DNA of 64,000 nt from Mucilaginibacter geliditolerans (GTDB lineage Bacteria > Bacteroidota > Bacteroidia > Sphingobacteriales > Sphingobacteriaceae), in NCBI RefSeq assembly GCF_014200495.1, contig NZ_JACHBY010000001.1, positions 1,240,001 to 1,304,000 of the forward strand, read 5' to 3'. A model generated the notes under the pieces. That model saw nothing but the letters and a program-made list of their open reading frames with translations. It was not told the DNA's origin and did no database searches. The stretch's first letter is position 1, and each line of letters starts with the position of its first letter. A program made the position numbers and the translations under genes. Positions 55,302-64,000 of this stretch are shown piece after piece.

Positions 55302-56435
55302 TTATTGTTGAGCAACCCATGCTGTACCACTCCATTGGAATAGCAATGAGGTAGGTACATCAGCACCACCTGTATAAGCCAGGTATATTACACTATAATT
55401 TGTATTTGTTTGTGGCGTTTGAAAATCCGCAGTTAACGCTAAGATCATAGCAGCATCAAGTTGAGCTGTTGTCCATCCGCTAAAGTCACCATAGGAAGCA
55501 AGATTTGTTAATAAGCCTGATGGTGCAACAGTTGACTTTGCAATAAGGGCAATATCAGCAGATGTAAGCGTATAACTTATTACCGGTAATGGTTGAACAT
55601 ATTGCCATTGGCCAGATTTCTTAATAAAGTTTAATGGAGCTGCAACTGAAGTTTTTGGAGCTACGTAATTACTACCATCATACTCTAATGGTATAACCCT
55701 TTGATAAGTTCCCTTGTCGCTTCCGTAATAATTAAAGCTGATATATTCAATATCACCTGCTTTAACAGTATCCTGAACGGTAAGATCTGTTTTAAGCAAT
55801 GCGCCTAACATTGCAGGCAAAGTAGCATCATTAGTTGAAGTGAATTGATTGTACTTACCCAACCCATACACTGCATATTGTGCAGGAGTAATAGTATAGA
55901 TCTCGCTCCATGCGCCATTAAGGTACAGGAATGAATACGGAGGTGTTAAGGTAGCCGGATAAGGTGTAAAAGTTAATAATGCCAACTGGTTTACAACCGG
56001 GCTAGGGTATTTATAAGGCAACCACTTTATTACTTGTGCTATAGAAAAATCGGTGTACTTGTTACCGGGTAATAGCAAATAATCAGCCGGTGTAAGTGTA
56101 TAGGCAACATCGTTGTATGCACTATCTGTTAGTTTAAAGCTAAGTGCCGACTGGGTGTAGGTTACAACAGCGGTTGAGTTATCGGCTGCTACCTTTGACG
56201 GATACTTGGCATTTAATATGGTTGGGATATAATTTTGCGCATCAGTAGCATTATTAAAAGATAATGTTTTTGAAGGATAAGCTGTTGACGGAAGCAAAGC
56301 ATAATCGGAAGATGCAAGCGTGATATTGTAACTTTGTTTTGATGCTACCGCTGGATATAACGGAACAATCGGCTGCTTTTGACAAGAGGTAAATACCACT
56401 GCCACAAAAGCTATTGCATAAAATATTTTTTTCAT
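55302..56435 (-). CDS. Lipoprotein of four tandem repeat domains
   Basis: 377 residues. Lipobox FTSC18. Four units start with near-identical words: YNITLASSDYALL (36), YTLTPADYLLL (112), YTITPAQYAVYG (180) and YTLTSADIALI (288). Units 2 to 4 end in a G-x-W-type strand (NGAWSE, SGQWQYV, SGTAWVAQQ). Each unit is about 65-105 residues and probably a small beta-domain. No named family is recognised. The gene lies 27 bp after the TonB receptor gene in the same direction, so the two form a transporter-lipoprotein pair analogous to SusC/SusD but with an unrelated lipoprotein. Likely a surface ligand-binding partner; inferred. Confidence 0.82.
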   Translation of the reverse strand: MKKIFYAIAFVAVVFTSCQKQPIVPLYPAVASKQSYNITLASSDYALLPSTAYPSKTLSFNNATDAQNYIPTILNAKYPSKVAADNSTAVVTYTQSALSFKLTDSAYNDVAYTLTPADYLLLPGNKYTDFSIAQVIKWLPYKYPSPVVNQLALLTFTPYPATLTPPYSFLYLNGAWSEIYTITPAQYAVYGLGKYNQFTSTNDATLPAMLGALLKTDLTVQDTVKAGDIEYISFNYYGSDKGTYQRVIPLEYDGSNYVAPKTSVAAPLNFIKKSGQWQYVQPLPVISYTLTSADIALIAKSTVAPSGLLTNLASYGDFSGWTTAQLDAAMILALTADFQTPQTNTNYSVIYLAYTGGADVPTSLLFQWSGTAWVAQQ

Positions 56436-56462
56436 ATCAATAAATCTTTAAATGAATTCCTT

Positions 56463-59189
56463 TTAAAACTTAATTTTTAACGTGGTTACGTAAAACCTTG
56501 GAGCTCCGTAGTTAACACCAATTGTTGGTGCCGTTGGCTGGCCACCTGTTGAGTTACCTGGTTTACCTGCTAAACGCTGTAAAGTGCTTAGGCCCGGAGT
56601 TGGAGTGCTCTCATAAGCATCGCTGATGTATTTGGTACCAAGTACGTTGTAAACGTTACCAATAAACTCAGCGTCAAATCCAGCCATTTTAAAGCGGAAT
56701 ACAGCATCCAGATCTAATGTACCAAAATTAGGGATATCATATGGTTGGAATTCTCCCTGGCTAAAGCCATTTGCTGAACTTATTTTTGATGGATTATATG
56801 CCGCATAATAGTGGCTGTAATATAAATATTGGGCTCCTAAAGTTACACGTGATAATACCTTAACGTCTAAAGTACCACCTGCAGTTGTTTGCGCGCTTCC
56901 GGCACTTGGGCCGCCTGTAACGCCGCTACCCGGGTCGCCTATTTTCAGGCCTTTTAACAATAATGAAGGTATGGTTGTAGAAGTATTGCCGGTTTCTGAA
57001 GTAACTTGTACAGCACCTGTATTACTGGTATAATAATAATCACCAATTGAAAGCATACCGCCTAATACCACACCTTGCACCGGGCGATATTTAGCAACTG
57101 CTTCTATGCCTTCATGCATTTCATTAAGCCCGGTTACGTTAGTATAAATAGGAGTTGGATCATTTCCCTGGGTATATGTAGTAAATACTTGCGCCCTATC
57201 CCTGTAGCTTGTTCTGTAAGCATTAACATCCGCAGTAAATTGAGAACTGGTATAGCTATAGCCTAATTCATAGTCAAACAATTTTTCAGGAACAGCACCT
57301 GTATTAATTGTATTGTTTTTGTTAAGGTAAAGGCTACCTACCAGCGGTGCTCTTTGTATGTAACCAATATTAGCATAAATATTGTTGTGAGCATCTAAGT
57401 TGTAGTTAACTCCGCCTTTTGCCTGGTAACCCAAAAAGTTAACCCATTTACTATCCTGGTTGCCCGGGGTGTAGTTAAAATAGTCGATCCTGCGATTGCT
57501 GGTATTGCTGCCTGATAAGGTTAAAAATGCCGTAAGATCATTTTTGCTATATTCAGCCTGAGCATAAGCACCTTCAGAAACTACGTCATAAGTATAATCG
57601 TTATTAAACTTTTGACCAAATGTAGCCTGGTTGTTTTTATTATTGATGTTACCTGAAGCAATACCTGTTGAACTGCTAACAGTATAGGTATCTTGTATGT
57701 AGGTTGATCCTAACAAGTTATCAGCCTTATCAAAGTGTTCGCCTGTATAATCTCTCAGGTCGACACCTGCCAGGTAAGTTATATCGTTAACTTTTTTCTT
57801 GATAGTACTTATAACACCATATTGCTGGTGGTTGTTAACCACATCCTGCATATAGGCAGTTGCAGCACCGTTACCGCTTGTTTGGTTGTTTGCTATATTT
57901 TTATCTTCAATAGCGTTAAAATCTATCGGAGAATAAGTTCCGCCTGTTCTGGCTATTGTAGTACTTTGACCCGGAAGTAGTGTTCCGTATGAGCCCGCCA
58001 GGTAATCAGCAGCGCCTGTTCCCCATGTACCATATACTACGGTTGACCATGAAGTATTTTTATCAATATTCCAGTTATAGTTAATTGAGCCTAATGGCTT
58101 GTTATAATAATTTTGCTCAGCACTGTATTGCTGACCGTTAAGATATCCCCAATCTGAGTTATATCTGCTGCCTTGCGGAGCATTCTGGAATGTTGAAACA
58201 TAATTATAGGTATACTCCTGACCATGTCTTTGTGAAGCACCCATATAGTTGATAGACAAGGTTTGATTTTTGCCTATGATCTTTGATATGTTGGCAAAAT
58301 AATTATAACCAGTATAATACTCACCTTCAGCGCTTGGTGAATTACCGGTAGCTCTTGACAACAAGAATGAAGCTGCCCAGCCATCAGGACTTAAACCTGT
58401 TGCATAAGATATCAAAGTTTTTTGAGCGCCGTAGCTGCCGATAGACTGTGATATGGTACCACCTTCTTTAATATCGGTACTGCGGGTGCTGATATCAATA
58501 GTACCACCCATTGAAGGTACTGCTATGGTTGAAGCACCTAAACCGCGTTGAACTTGCATTGAGGTAGTAACATCCTCTAAACCAGCCCAGTCATTCCAGT
58601 AAATTTTACCGGCTTCAACATCGTTTACAGGTATGCCGTTTATTAAAAGGGCAACGTTGTTGCTGGAAAAACCACGGATATTGATCCTTGAATCGCCATA
58701 ACCACCGCCGCCGCGGCTTACTGTTACACCCGGGGTCATTTTCATTAACTCCGGAAATTCAGCACCCGCACCATGCTCGTCAATATAAATTTGACCTACA
58801 GATGAAGCAGCAACCGGTGTTTGCCTGTTAATTTTTAATGATGGATTGGCATTTACCACAACTTCTTTCATTGAAGCTGAGTTAGGGTTGACCAAAACTG
58901 TACCGATGTTGGCATCAGTAACCTCAATTTCTTTTGATACATAACCTACATAGGAAATTACCAAAGTTGTACCGCTTAAAGAAGAAACGCTAAGTTTAAA
59001 AGAACCATCAAGAGCAGCGGACGTTGCTTTTGTTGTTCCTTTAACCAAAACAGTAGCGCCAATTAATGGCTCTTTGGTTTGCGCGTCAAGTAATTTGCCC
59101 GTTATGTGTACCTGTGCCGATGCAACCTGTGCATACGCCAAACACATTGTAAAAACGGAAATGAATAAAGAGAGTAAATACTTCCTCAT
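56463..59189 (-). CDS. TonB-dependent receptor
   Basis: 908 residues. Signal peptide to about residue 24 (LSLFISVFTMCLAYAQ). A carboxypeptidase-regulatory-like domain follows (HITGKLLDAQTKEPLIGATVLVKGTTKATSAALDG), then the plug (LKINRQTPVAASSVGQIYIDEHGAGAEFPELMKMTPGV; INIRGFSSNNVALLINGIPVND), then the barrel to the terminal LKIKF. It lacks an STN domain, so it is not linked to a FecR cascade. Imports an unknown ligand; the four-repeat lipoprotein downstream is the likely partner. Confidence 0.93.
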   Translation of the reverse strand: MRKYLLSLFISVFTMCLAYAQVASAQVHITGKLLDAQTKEPLIGATVLVKGTTKATSAALDGSFKLSVSSLSGTTLVISYVGYVSKEIEVTDANIGTVLVNPNSASMKEVVVNANPSLKINRQTPVAASSVGQIYIDEHGAGAEFPELMKMTPGVTVSRGGGGYGDSRINIRGFSSNNVALLINGIPVNDVEAGKIYWNDWAGLEDVTTSMQVQRGLGASTIAVPSMGGTIDISTRSTDIKEGGTISQSIGSYGAQKTLISYATGLSPDGWAASFLLSRATGNSPSAEGEYYTGYNYFANISKIIGKNQTLSINYMGASQRHGQEYTYNYVSTFQNAPQGSRYNSDWGYLNGQQYSAEQNYYNKPLGSINYNWNIDKNTSWSTVVYGTWGTGAADYLAGSYGTLLPGQSTTIARTGGTYSPIDFNAIEDKNIANNQTSGNGAATAYMQDVVNNHQQYGVISTIKKKVNDITYLAGVDLRDYTGEHFDKADNLLGSTYIQDTYTVSSSTGIASGNINNKNNQATFGQKFNNDYTYDVVSEGAYAQAEYSKNDLTAFLTLSGSNTSNRRIDYFNYTPGNQDSKWVNFLGYQAKGGVNYNLDAHNNIYANIGYIQRAPLVGSLYLNKNNTINTGAVPEKLFDYELGYSYTSSQFTADVNAYRTSYRDRAQVFTTYTQGNDPTPIYTNVTGLNEMHEGIEAVAKYRPVQGVVLGGMLSIGDYYYTSNTGAVQVTSETGNTSTTIPSLLLKGLKIGDPGSGVTGGPSAGSAQTTAGGTLDVKVLSRVTLGAQYLYYSHYYAAYNPSKISSANGFSQGEFQPYDIPNFGTLDLDAVFRFKMAGFDAEFIGNVYNVLGTKYISDAYESTPTPGLSTLQRLAGKPGNSTGGQPTAPTIGVNYGAPRFYVTTLKIKF

Positions 59190-59855
59190 GCTTTGCTTGT
59201 TTTAAATGTAATAATGAAATCCTGTTAATTGCGAAGACAAAGATAATTGAATGCGATATTGACAATGTTAATTTCCTGTTAACATTTTTTATGATTTTAT
59301 CAACATTTAAGATACAAGTAATGTAATTATTTAAAAAACACCTCTTTTATATACAAAATTTGCATCAATTACAATCTAAATTATCCAGATAATTTTACAA
59401 GTAACAATATTTTTACAATTGATTTATACTAAAATGAATTCTGCTGAAACAGCGTCATTTCATTAGCTTTTACCTGCTGTATTATTTGTTAATAATTAAT
59501 ATACCCTATTATTAACTAATCAGTTATACAACTAAAATATAGCGATGAAGCCTGCTTTATTTTGTTACCAAAGGAAGACAATATGAGTTGAATATATATT
59601 GCAATATAAATTCACCGGGCGGCATGAATAATGCCGGCATTATTAAACAAATGATAAGGCAAAGTTACCTCATCATAACCAGAGCGAATTTGCAAGCCAC
59701 CGCATAATTAATATTGCTAAATTTCGTCATCCTTTTTTGTCTAACTGCAATTTGTCTGCCTATTCTAATCATTTCAATATAGCAAACAGGTAATTTTCGC
59801 ATATCGCCCCTTTTGTTTAGCTTTGCCGTAAAATCATAAAATACTATATATAAAT
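59190..59855. other. Long AT-rich divergent gap, TonB receptor / lpdA
   Basis: 666 bp with no supported gene, strongly AT-rich. The only sites I see are a promoter just before lpdA (59795-59825) and many short A/T palindromes of no clear meaning. Confidence 0.5.
59795..59825 (+). promoter_or_regulatory. Promoter of lpdA
   Basis: TTTC (59795-98, one mismatch to TTTG), 19-bp spacer, TAGCTTTG (59818-25) matching TAnnTTTG. Start of transcription near 59830, 25 bases before the ATG. Confidence 0.5.
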
Positions 59856-61244
59856 ATGAACTACGATGTAATTGTTATAGGGAGTGGCCCGGGTGGTTAT
59901 GTAGCTGCTATCCGTGCTTCCCAGCTAGGTTTAAAAACCGCAGTAGTTGAAAAAGAATCGTTAGGTGGTATATGCCTTAACTGGGGCTGTATCCCAACAA
60001 AAGCATTACTAAAAAGCGCACAGGTATTTGAATATTTAAATCACGCGGCCGATTATGGTATTACTGTTGAAGGCGGCGATGTAAATTTTGAAGCCATGGT
60101 AAAAAGGAGCCGCGGCGTTGCCGATGGTATGAGCAAAGGCGTTCAGTTCCTGATGAAAAAAAATAAAATTGATGTATTAACCGGTTTTGGCTCGCTTAAA
60201 GGCAAAGGCACAGTTGAGGTTAAAGGTGCTGACGGCACAACTCAGTTGCACACCGCAAAACACATTATACTGGCAACAGGTGGCCGCTCACGCGAACTAC
60301 CTAATATAAAACAGGATTATAAAAAAGTTATAGGCTACCGCCAGGCCATGATATTGCCTAAGAAACCAAAATCAATGATTGTGGTTGGTTCAGGCGCTAT
60401 AGGTATTGAGTTTGCTTACTTCTACAACTCTATAGGCACCGCTGTTACAGTTGTTGAGTATTTAGATAACATTGTACCGCTTGAGGATGAGGAAGTATCA
60501 AGAACCTTAGGCCGCATACTTAGAAAATCAGGCATTAATATACTTACCGGCTCAACTGTTGAATCGGTTGACAGCAGCGGCGACTTATGCAAAGTAAGCG
60601 TAAAAACTGCTACCGGAACTGAAGTTTTAGAAGCTGAGATCGTATTATCAGCCGTAGGTATATCAACCAATATTGAAGGCATCGGCCTTGAAGAAGCTGG
60701 TGTTAAAACCGACAAAGGCAAGGTGCTTGTTGATGATTTCTACAAAACCAACGTTGAAGGCGTTTATGCCATAGGCGATATTGTTAAAGGACAGGCACTG
60801 GCTCACGTAGCATCTGCCGAAGGTATTATCTGCGTTGAAAAAATTGCTGGCCACAACCCTGAGCCGTTAAATTACAACAACATACCGGGCTGTACTTATT
60901 GCTCACCTGAGGTTGCTTCTGTTGGTTATACCGAAAAAGCTGCTAAAGAAGCTGGTTACGAATTGAAAGTGGGCAAATTCCCATTCTCAGCATCAGGCAA
61001 AGCGAGTGCAGCTGGTGCAAAGGATGGTTTTGTTAAACTGATATTTGATGCCAAATACGGCGAAATTTTAGGCGCCCACATGGTAGGCCATAACGTTACT
61101 GAAATGATTGCCGAAATAGTTACCGCACGCAAGCTGGAAGCTACCGGTCACGAGATCATTAAATCGGTACACCCGCACCCAACCATGAGCGAAGCAGTAA
61201 TGGAAGCTGCCGCTGAAGCGTACGGAGAGTGCATACACTTGTAA
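59856..61244 (+). CDS. lpdA: Dihydrolipoyl dehydrogenase
   Basis: 462 residues, normal length. FAD motif VIGSGPGGYVAAIRASQLG, redox cysteines in GGICLNWGCIPTKALLKS, NAD motif VVGSGAIGIEFAYFY, central ATGG and YAIGDIV, and the C-terminal HxxxxE pair in HPHPTMSEAVMEAAAEA. It reoxidises lipoyl groups of pyruvate and 2-oxoglutarate dehydrogenase complexes and glycine cleavage. The gene stands alone, without E1/E2 genes beside it, as is common in Bacteroidota. Confidence 0.96.
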   Translation: MNYDVIVIGSGPGGYVAAIRASQLGLKTAVVEKESLGGICLNWGCIPTKALLKSAQVFEYLNHAADYGITVEGGDVNFEAMVKRSRGVADGMSKGVQFLMKKNKIDVLTGFGSLKGKGTVEVKGADGTTQLHTAKHIILATGGRSRELPNIKQDYKKVIGYRQAMILPKKPKSMIVVGSGAIGIEFAYFYNSIGTAVTVVEYLDNIVPLEDEEVSRTLGRILRKSGINILTGSTVESVDSSGDLCKVSVKTATGTEVLEAEIVLSAVGISTNIEGIGLEEAGVKTDKGKVLVDDFYKTNVEGVYAIGDIVKGQALAHVASAEGIICVEKIAGHNPEPLNYNNIPGCTYCSPEVASVGYTEKAAKEAGYELKVGKFPFSASGKASAAGAKDGFVKLIFDAKYGEILGAHMVGHNVTEMIAEIVTARKLEATGHEIIKSVHPHPTMSEAVMEAAAEAYGECIHL

Positions 61245-61247
61245 GTA

Positions 61248-61363
61248 AAGTCAAAATTCAAAAATAAAAAGTCAAAAGACCGATGGTTAATAACTATCGG
61301 TCTTTTTATTTGTTCATGAATTAGCTTTTCATTTTTGAATTTTTACTTTTGATTTTTGACTTT
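61248..61363. repeat. Inverted 7-nt arrays, locus C
   Basis: Left: AAGTCAA, AATTCAA, AAATAAA, AAGTCAA (61248-75). Right: TTGAATT, TTTACTT, TTGATTT, TTGACTT (61336-63), that is reverse complements AAGTCAA, AAATCAA, AAGTAAA, AATTCAA. The arrays flank the lpdA terminator (61274-61307) and the right one contains TACTTTTG (61344-51), a -7 match 14 bases before the next ATG. Confidence 0.72.
61274..61307 (+). terminator. Terminator of lpdA
   Basis: AAAAGACCGAT (61274-84) and ATCGGTCTTTT (61296-306), 11 bp, 11-base loop, followed by T's. Confidence 0.8.
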
Positions 61364-61365
61364 CT

Positions 61366-62205
61366 ATGAAACTGCACACTATAGATACCGGTTTATTTAA
61401 GCTAGATGGCGGCGCTATGTTTGGCGTTGTACCCAAAATCATCTGGAACAAAACCAACCCTGCCGATGAAAATAACCTGTGTACCTGGGCCATGCGTTGT
61501 TTGTTGATTGAAGACGGCGATAGGTTGATATTGATTGATACCGGCATAGGCAATAAGCAGGATCAAAAGTTTTTCAGTCATTATTATTTGCATGGCGATG
61601 CCAGTATGGATAGCTCGCTGGCGGATAAAGGATTTCACCGAGATGATATAACCGATGTATTTTTAACGCATCTGCATTTTGACCATGTTGGCGGCGCTGT
61701 TGTAAGAGATGGGGATAAACTAGCACCCGCGTTTAAAAATGCCACCTATTGGAGCAATAAAGATCATTGGGAATGGGCAGTAACCCCTAACGAGCGCGAG
61801 AAGGCATCGTTCCTGAAAGAAAATATTTTACCGATACAGGAAAGCGGGCAATTGATGTTTATTACCGGGGATGATGGCGTACAGTTCACACAGGATATCA
61901 GCATAAAATTTGCATACGGGCACACCGAAGCCATGATGCTGCCGCTGATCAACTATAATGGCAAACAAATATTGTACATGGCCGATCTGCTGCCATCTGT
62001 AGGCCATTTGCCCATGCCGTATGTTATGGCTTATGACATGTTTCCACTAAAAACTTTAACAGAAAAGAAGATCGTTTTAACTGAAGCACTGGAAAAAGAG
62101 TATATTCTGTACCTTGAACATGACCCTATAAACGAGTGCTGCACCTTGCAACAAACTGAAAAAGGAATAAGATTAGGCGATACATTTAAGCTAAGTGAAC
62201 TGTAG
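61366..62205 (+). CDS. MBL-fold metallo-hydrolase
   Basis: 279 residues. Zinc site H-L-H-F-D-H (FLTHLHFDHVGGAVV), with LIDTGIGN before it, GHTEAMMLP, MADLLPS and the C-terminal LEHDPIN supplying remaining ligands. This group includes lactonase-like and uncharacterised hydrolases; substrate unknown. It begins right after the repeat at locus C. Part of its 3' end (62101-62130) recurs at the window's right edge with only synonymous changes. Confidence 0.92.
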   Translation: MKLHTIDTGLFKLDGGAMFGVVPKIIWNKTNPADENNLCTWAMRCLLIEDGDRLILIDTGIGNKQDQKFFSHYYLHGDASMDSSLADKGFHRDDITDVFLTHLHFDHVGGAVVRDGDKLAPAFKNATYWSNKDHWEWAVTPNEREKASFLKENILPIQESGQLMFITGDDGVQFTQDISIKFAYGHTEAMMLPLINYNGKQILYMADLLPSVGHLPMPYVMAYDMFPLKTLTEKKIVLTEALEKEYILYLEHDPINECCTLQQTEKGIRLGDTFKLSEL

Positions 62206-62208
62206 GTT

Positions 62209-62919
62209 TCAATGAAAAGTTAGGAGTACGGTAACGGTATTTATGAGCATATGCAAAGCTATACCCCATACAAATCCATTTTTAAACCTAATGTACGACA
62301 TCCCCCATCCCATTAACAATTGCGGTATTACAAAAACAGGGTAGATCCATATTAAGAAATAATCAATCGGATGAAAATTCAGGATATGCATCAGGCCAAA
62401 AAAGCTGATGAAGAAAATTATCCATCTTTTTTTATTCGCAGGTGATATTAATACCACTGTAGCTGGTATAAACTTAAAACACAACCCGGCTATAATTACT
62501 GCAATTGCGGCCTCAATACCTAGTTTCACCAATATATTAGCCGGGTGAAAAAACGCCCCTGAAAAATAAAAAGCGGCAATTGATAAGCCTATAGCTATAT
62601 CCCTCTTTTTAAATGATAGCGGCAGTCTGCAAATCACCTCCTCAAATACCGGCGCGACAATACACGCTAAAAGAAAGCTCTTTAAAAATCCTAGTTTGTG
62701 AAACATTGCATGAAGAGCAAACTTATTCGCACTGGCCAAACTTTTATGATGAAAAACATTGGTCACCAGTTTATCTGCAACAAGCATAACAGGTACTGCT
62801 AAAAATATAGCCAGCAATAAAATGCCATAGGTTTTTAAAAGCGTTGATAATTTAGTGGAGAATGTCTGTTTTTGGTCGAGATCGGGATAGTTGCTTATGG
62901 CAAATATTTCTTCAAGCAT
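62209..62919 (-). CDS. CPBP-family intramembrane metalloprotease
   Basis: 236 residues, six to eight membrane helices. Family motifs: E-E-V-x-x-R (APVFEEVICRLPL), F-x-x-x-H (FGLMHILNF) and H-x-x-x-N (HMLINTV). The CPBP/CAAX group contains bacteriocin self-immunity proteins and prenyl-protein endopeptidases; the function here is unknown. It ends 3 bp from the convergent MBL gene. Upstream neighbour genes are a regulator and a DUF2975 protein on the same strand. Confidence 0.88.
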   Translation of the reverse strand: MLEEIFAISNYPDLDQKQTFSTKLSTLLKTYGILLLAIFLAVPVMLVADKLVTNVFHHKSLASANKFALHAMFHKLGFLKSFLLACIVAPVFEEVICRLPLSFKKRDIAIGLSIAAFYFSGAFFHPANILVKLGIEAAIAVIIAGLCFKFIPATVVLISPANKKRWIIFFISFFGLMHILNFHPIDYFLIWIYPVFVIPQLLMGWGMSYIRFKNGFVWGIALHMLINTVTVLLTFH

Positions 62920-62952
62920 TAATTAGGTAGTTTAATAAGTGTTTAGGGCAAA

Positions 62953-63156
62953 TTATTTAACAAACTCCAAAATATCGCCCGGCTGGCAATCCAGGGCTTT
63001 GCAAATGGCTTCAAGTGTTTCAATACGTATGGCTTTCGCTTTACCCGTTTTTAATATGGATAAATTAGAAATGGTGATGCCTACTTTATCGCTCAACTCA
63101 TTTAGCGACATCTTTCTTTTGGCCATCATTACATCCAGGTTAATAATAATTGGCAT
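62953..63156 (-). CDS. Xre-family regulator (YozG-like)
   Basis: 67 residues: IINLDVMMAKRKMSLNELSDKVGITISNLSILKTGKAKAIRIETLEAICKALDCQPGDILEF, a compact HTH_26/Xre domain. It starts 2 bp after the DUF2975 gene, the standard pairing of these two families. Probably controls this pair or the DUF2975 protein's response. Confidence 0.92.
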   Translation of the reverse strand: MPIIINLDVMMAKRKMSLNELSDKVGITISNLSILKTGKAKAIRIETLEAICKALDCQPGDILEFVK

Positions 63157-63158
63157 AA

Positions 63159-63800
63159 TTATATAGTTAACTCCTGTTCTTCCTTTAATTGCGCACCTTG
63201 TTTAAAGGCTTCGGCAATTATCAGTACCAGTAAACCACACATCAGCACTTCAAAATCATAAGCTGATGCATTTAAAATTGTTACAGGTGAATTTATAAGG
63301 CTTTTACTAACGCAAAAATCTACCTGTTGATAGGCATAATCCACTATCGTATAAACGATCAATGATAACCCTATCCACCAGATCATTTTCAACTGCTTGC
63401 TTTCAAAAATTGAACCCTCAAAAATGCTATAAATAATTTTGTTAATAATATAAGCAATGCCAGCAAGTATAATAAAACAGGCAAAAGCCAAAATCATATT
63501 TAATGCGGAAAGCCAAGAAGGTGTGTTTATAAATTTAGCATTTATCCTTACATAGGCGTTAACGCTGATGTCTTCGAGTGAATAATTGTTATTCAGTTTC
63601 ATATTCCCATCCTTGGCGCCAGCTATCAAACGGGGATCAATAGCTGATCCTGGAATAACAGAAGTAACCACACCCGACGTGTCCACATCACCCCTGATGC
63701 CATCCATAAAACCTTTATAAAGCCCGGTAGCAGCATTTTGAAAAAACAATGCTGCAAATACTATATATACGGCTAATTGTAACAATCTAACTCTTTTCAT
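63159..63800 (-). CDS. DUF2975-family membrane protein
   Basis: 213 residues with four membrane segments (LLQLAVYIVFAALFFQNAA, LNMILAFACFIILAGIAYII, IWWIGLSLIVYTIVDYAY, FEVLMCGLLVLIIAEAF). The closing GLLVLIIAEAFKQGAQLKEEQELTI is the usual DUF2975 end. Function unknown; always seen with a small Xre regulator, as here. The 200 bp to its right hold a short hairpin (GGAAAA/TTTTCC) and the MBL fragment. Confidence 0.9.
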   Translation of the reverse strand: MKRVRLLQLAVYIVFAALFFQNAATGLYKGFMDGIRGDVDTSGVVTSVIPGSAIDPRLIAGAKDGNMKLNNNYSLEDISVNAYVRINAKFINTPSWLSALNMILAFACFIILAGIAYIINKIIYSIFEGSIFESKQLKMIWWIGLSLIVYTIVDYAYQQVDFCVSKSLINSPVTILNASAYDFEVLMCGLLVLIIAEAFKQGAQLKEEQELTI

Positions 63801-63962
63801 TGTAAATTATTTTATGATACAAATCAAAGCTTAATTTATTACAATTCAAAATATATTTATCGATTTACAATAAATATTAATCGCAATTCGTTTTTATCAA
63901 TATAAACAAGTGTTTATATAACAAGACTTGTGGAAAAACTTTTCCGGGTTGGAATTATGTAA

Positions 63963-64000
63963 AAACAATATATTTTGTATCTTGAACACGATCCTATTGA
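63963..64000 (+). pseudogene. Fragment of a second MBL-hydrolase gene, continues past window
   Basis: Read from 63963 this gives KQYILYLEHDPI, matching YILYLEHDPI in the MBL protein encoded at 61366-62205. Over 30 bases, 25 are identical and every difference is synonymous. A stop codon (TAA) directly precedes the block in frame, so the 5' part of this copy is missing or displaced. It may be the remnant of a paralogue cut by the CPBP/Xre/DUF2975 segment. Confidence 0.6.

Overview
The window looks like a Sphingobacteriaceae-type Bacteroidota chromosome (Mucilaginibacter/Pedobacter-like; the genus is inferred from protein style, not from a marker gene). Evidence: SusC/SusD pairs, a FecR/ECF-sigma cascade, a type III glutamine synthetase, BBP2-type porin, Bacteroidota PurL and PurM, few Shine-Dalgarno sites, and promoters of the TAnnTTTG (-7) type.

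Region 1 (1-22.8 kb, + strand) is accessory. Ten consecutive genes encode very large, signal-less, Asn/Thr/Gly-rich proteins. One (1714-4653) ends in what reads as an EndoU-type RNase toxin domain and is followed 4 bp later by a small acidic gene, a candidate immunity protein. The rest are fibre-like: a 2109-residue protein with a LamG-like domain, a 1655-residue protein, an FN3 protein, a protein with a clear phage tail-fibre signature, and two paralogous right-handed beta-helix (tail-spike-like) proteins around a 126-residue module protein. I read this as the adhesion and cargo end of a phage-tail-like particle or contractile injection system whose core would lie left of the window. A hairpin and a fragment resembling the 3' end of a tRNA gene lie just past the last gene, as expected at an island border.

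Region 2 (23.0-35.0 kb) is also accessory: a minus-strand uptake locus (ECF sigma, small ORF, FecR, STN-containing SusC, SusD, TlpA-like thioredoxin protein) with a large nested hairpin in its leader; an Xre regulator; a TetR regulator; a gene-free interval with ordered repeats; and a large serine recombinase preceded by an overlapping 53-residue ORF. The recombinase stop codon lies inside the tRNA-His gene, which separates accessory from core DNA.

Region 3 (35.1-64 kb) is mostly core: copper P-type ATPase, RNase HI, YfcE-like phosphodiesterase, two small membrane proteins, TrmN6-like methyltransferase, VOC protein, PurL, TonB; a nitrogen cluster (two ammonium transporters, a BBP2 porin, a DUF4468-like protein, glutamine synthetase III, but no P-II gene); CLC channel, PurM, a TonB-dependent receptor with a four-repeat lipoprotein, dihydrolipoyl dehydrogenase, an MBL hydrolase, a CPBP protease, and an Xre/DUF2975 pair. 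The window ends in a second copy of the MBL gene's 3' part. Intergenic spaces carry inverted arrays of 7-nt units at three places, plus other inverted repeats and several convincing terminators.
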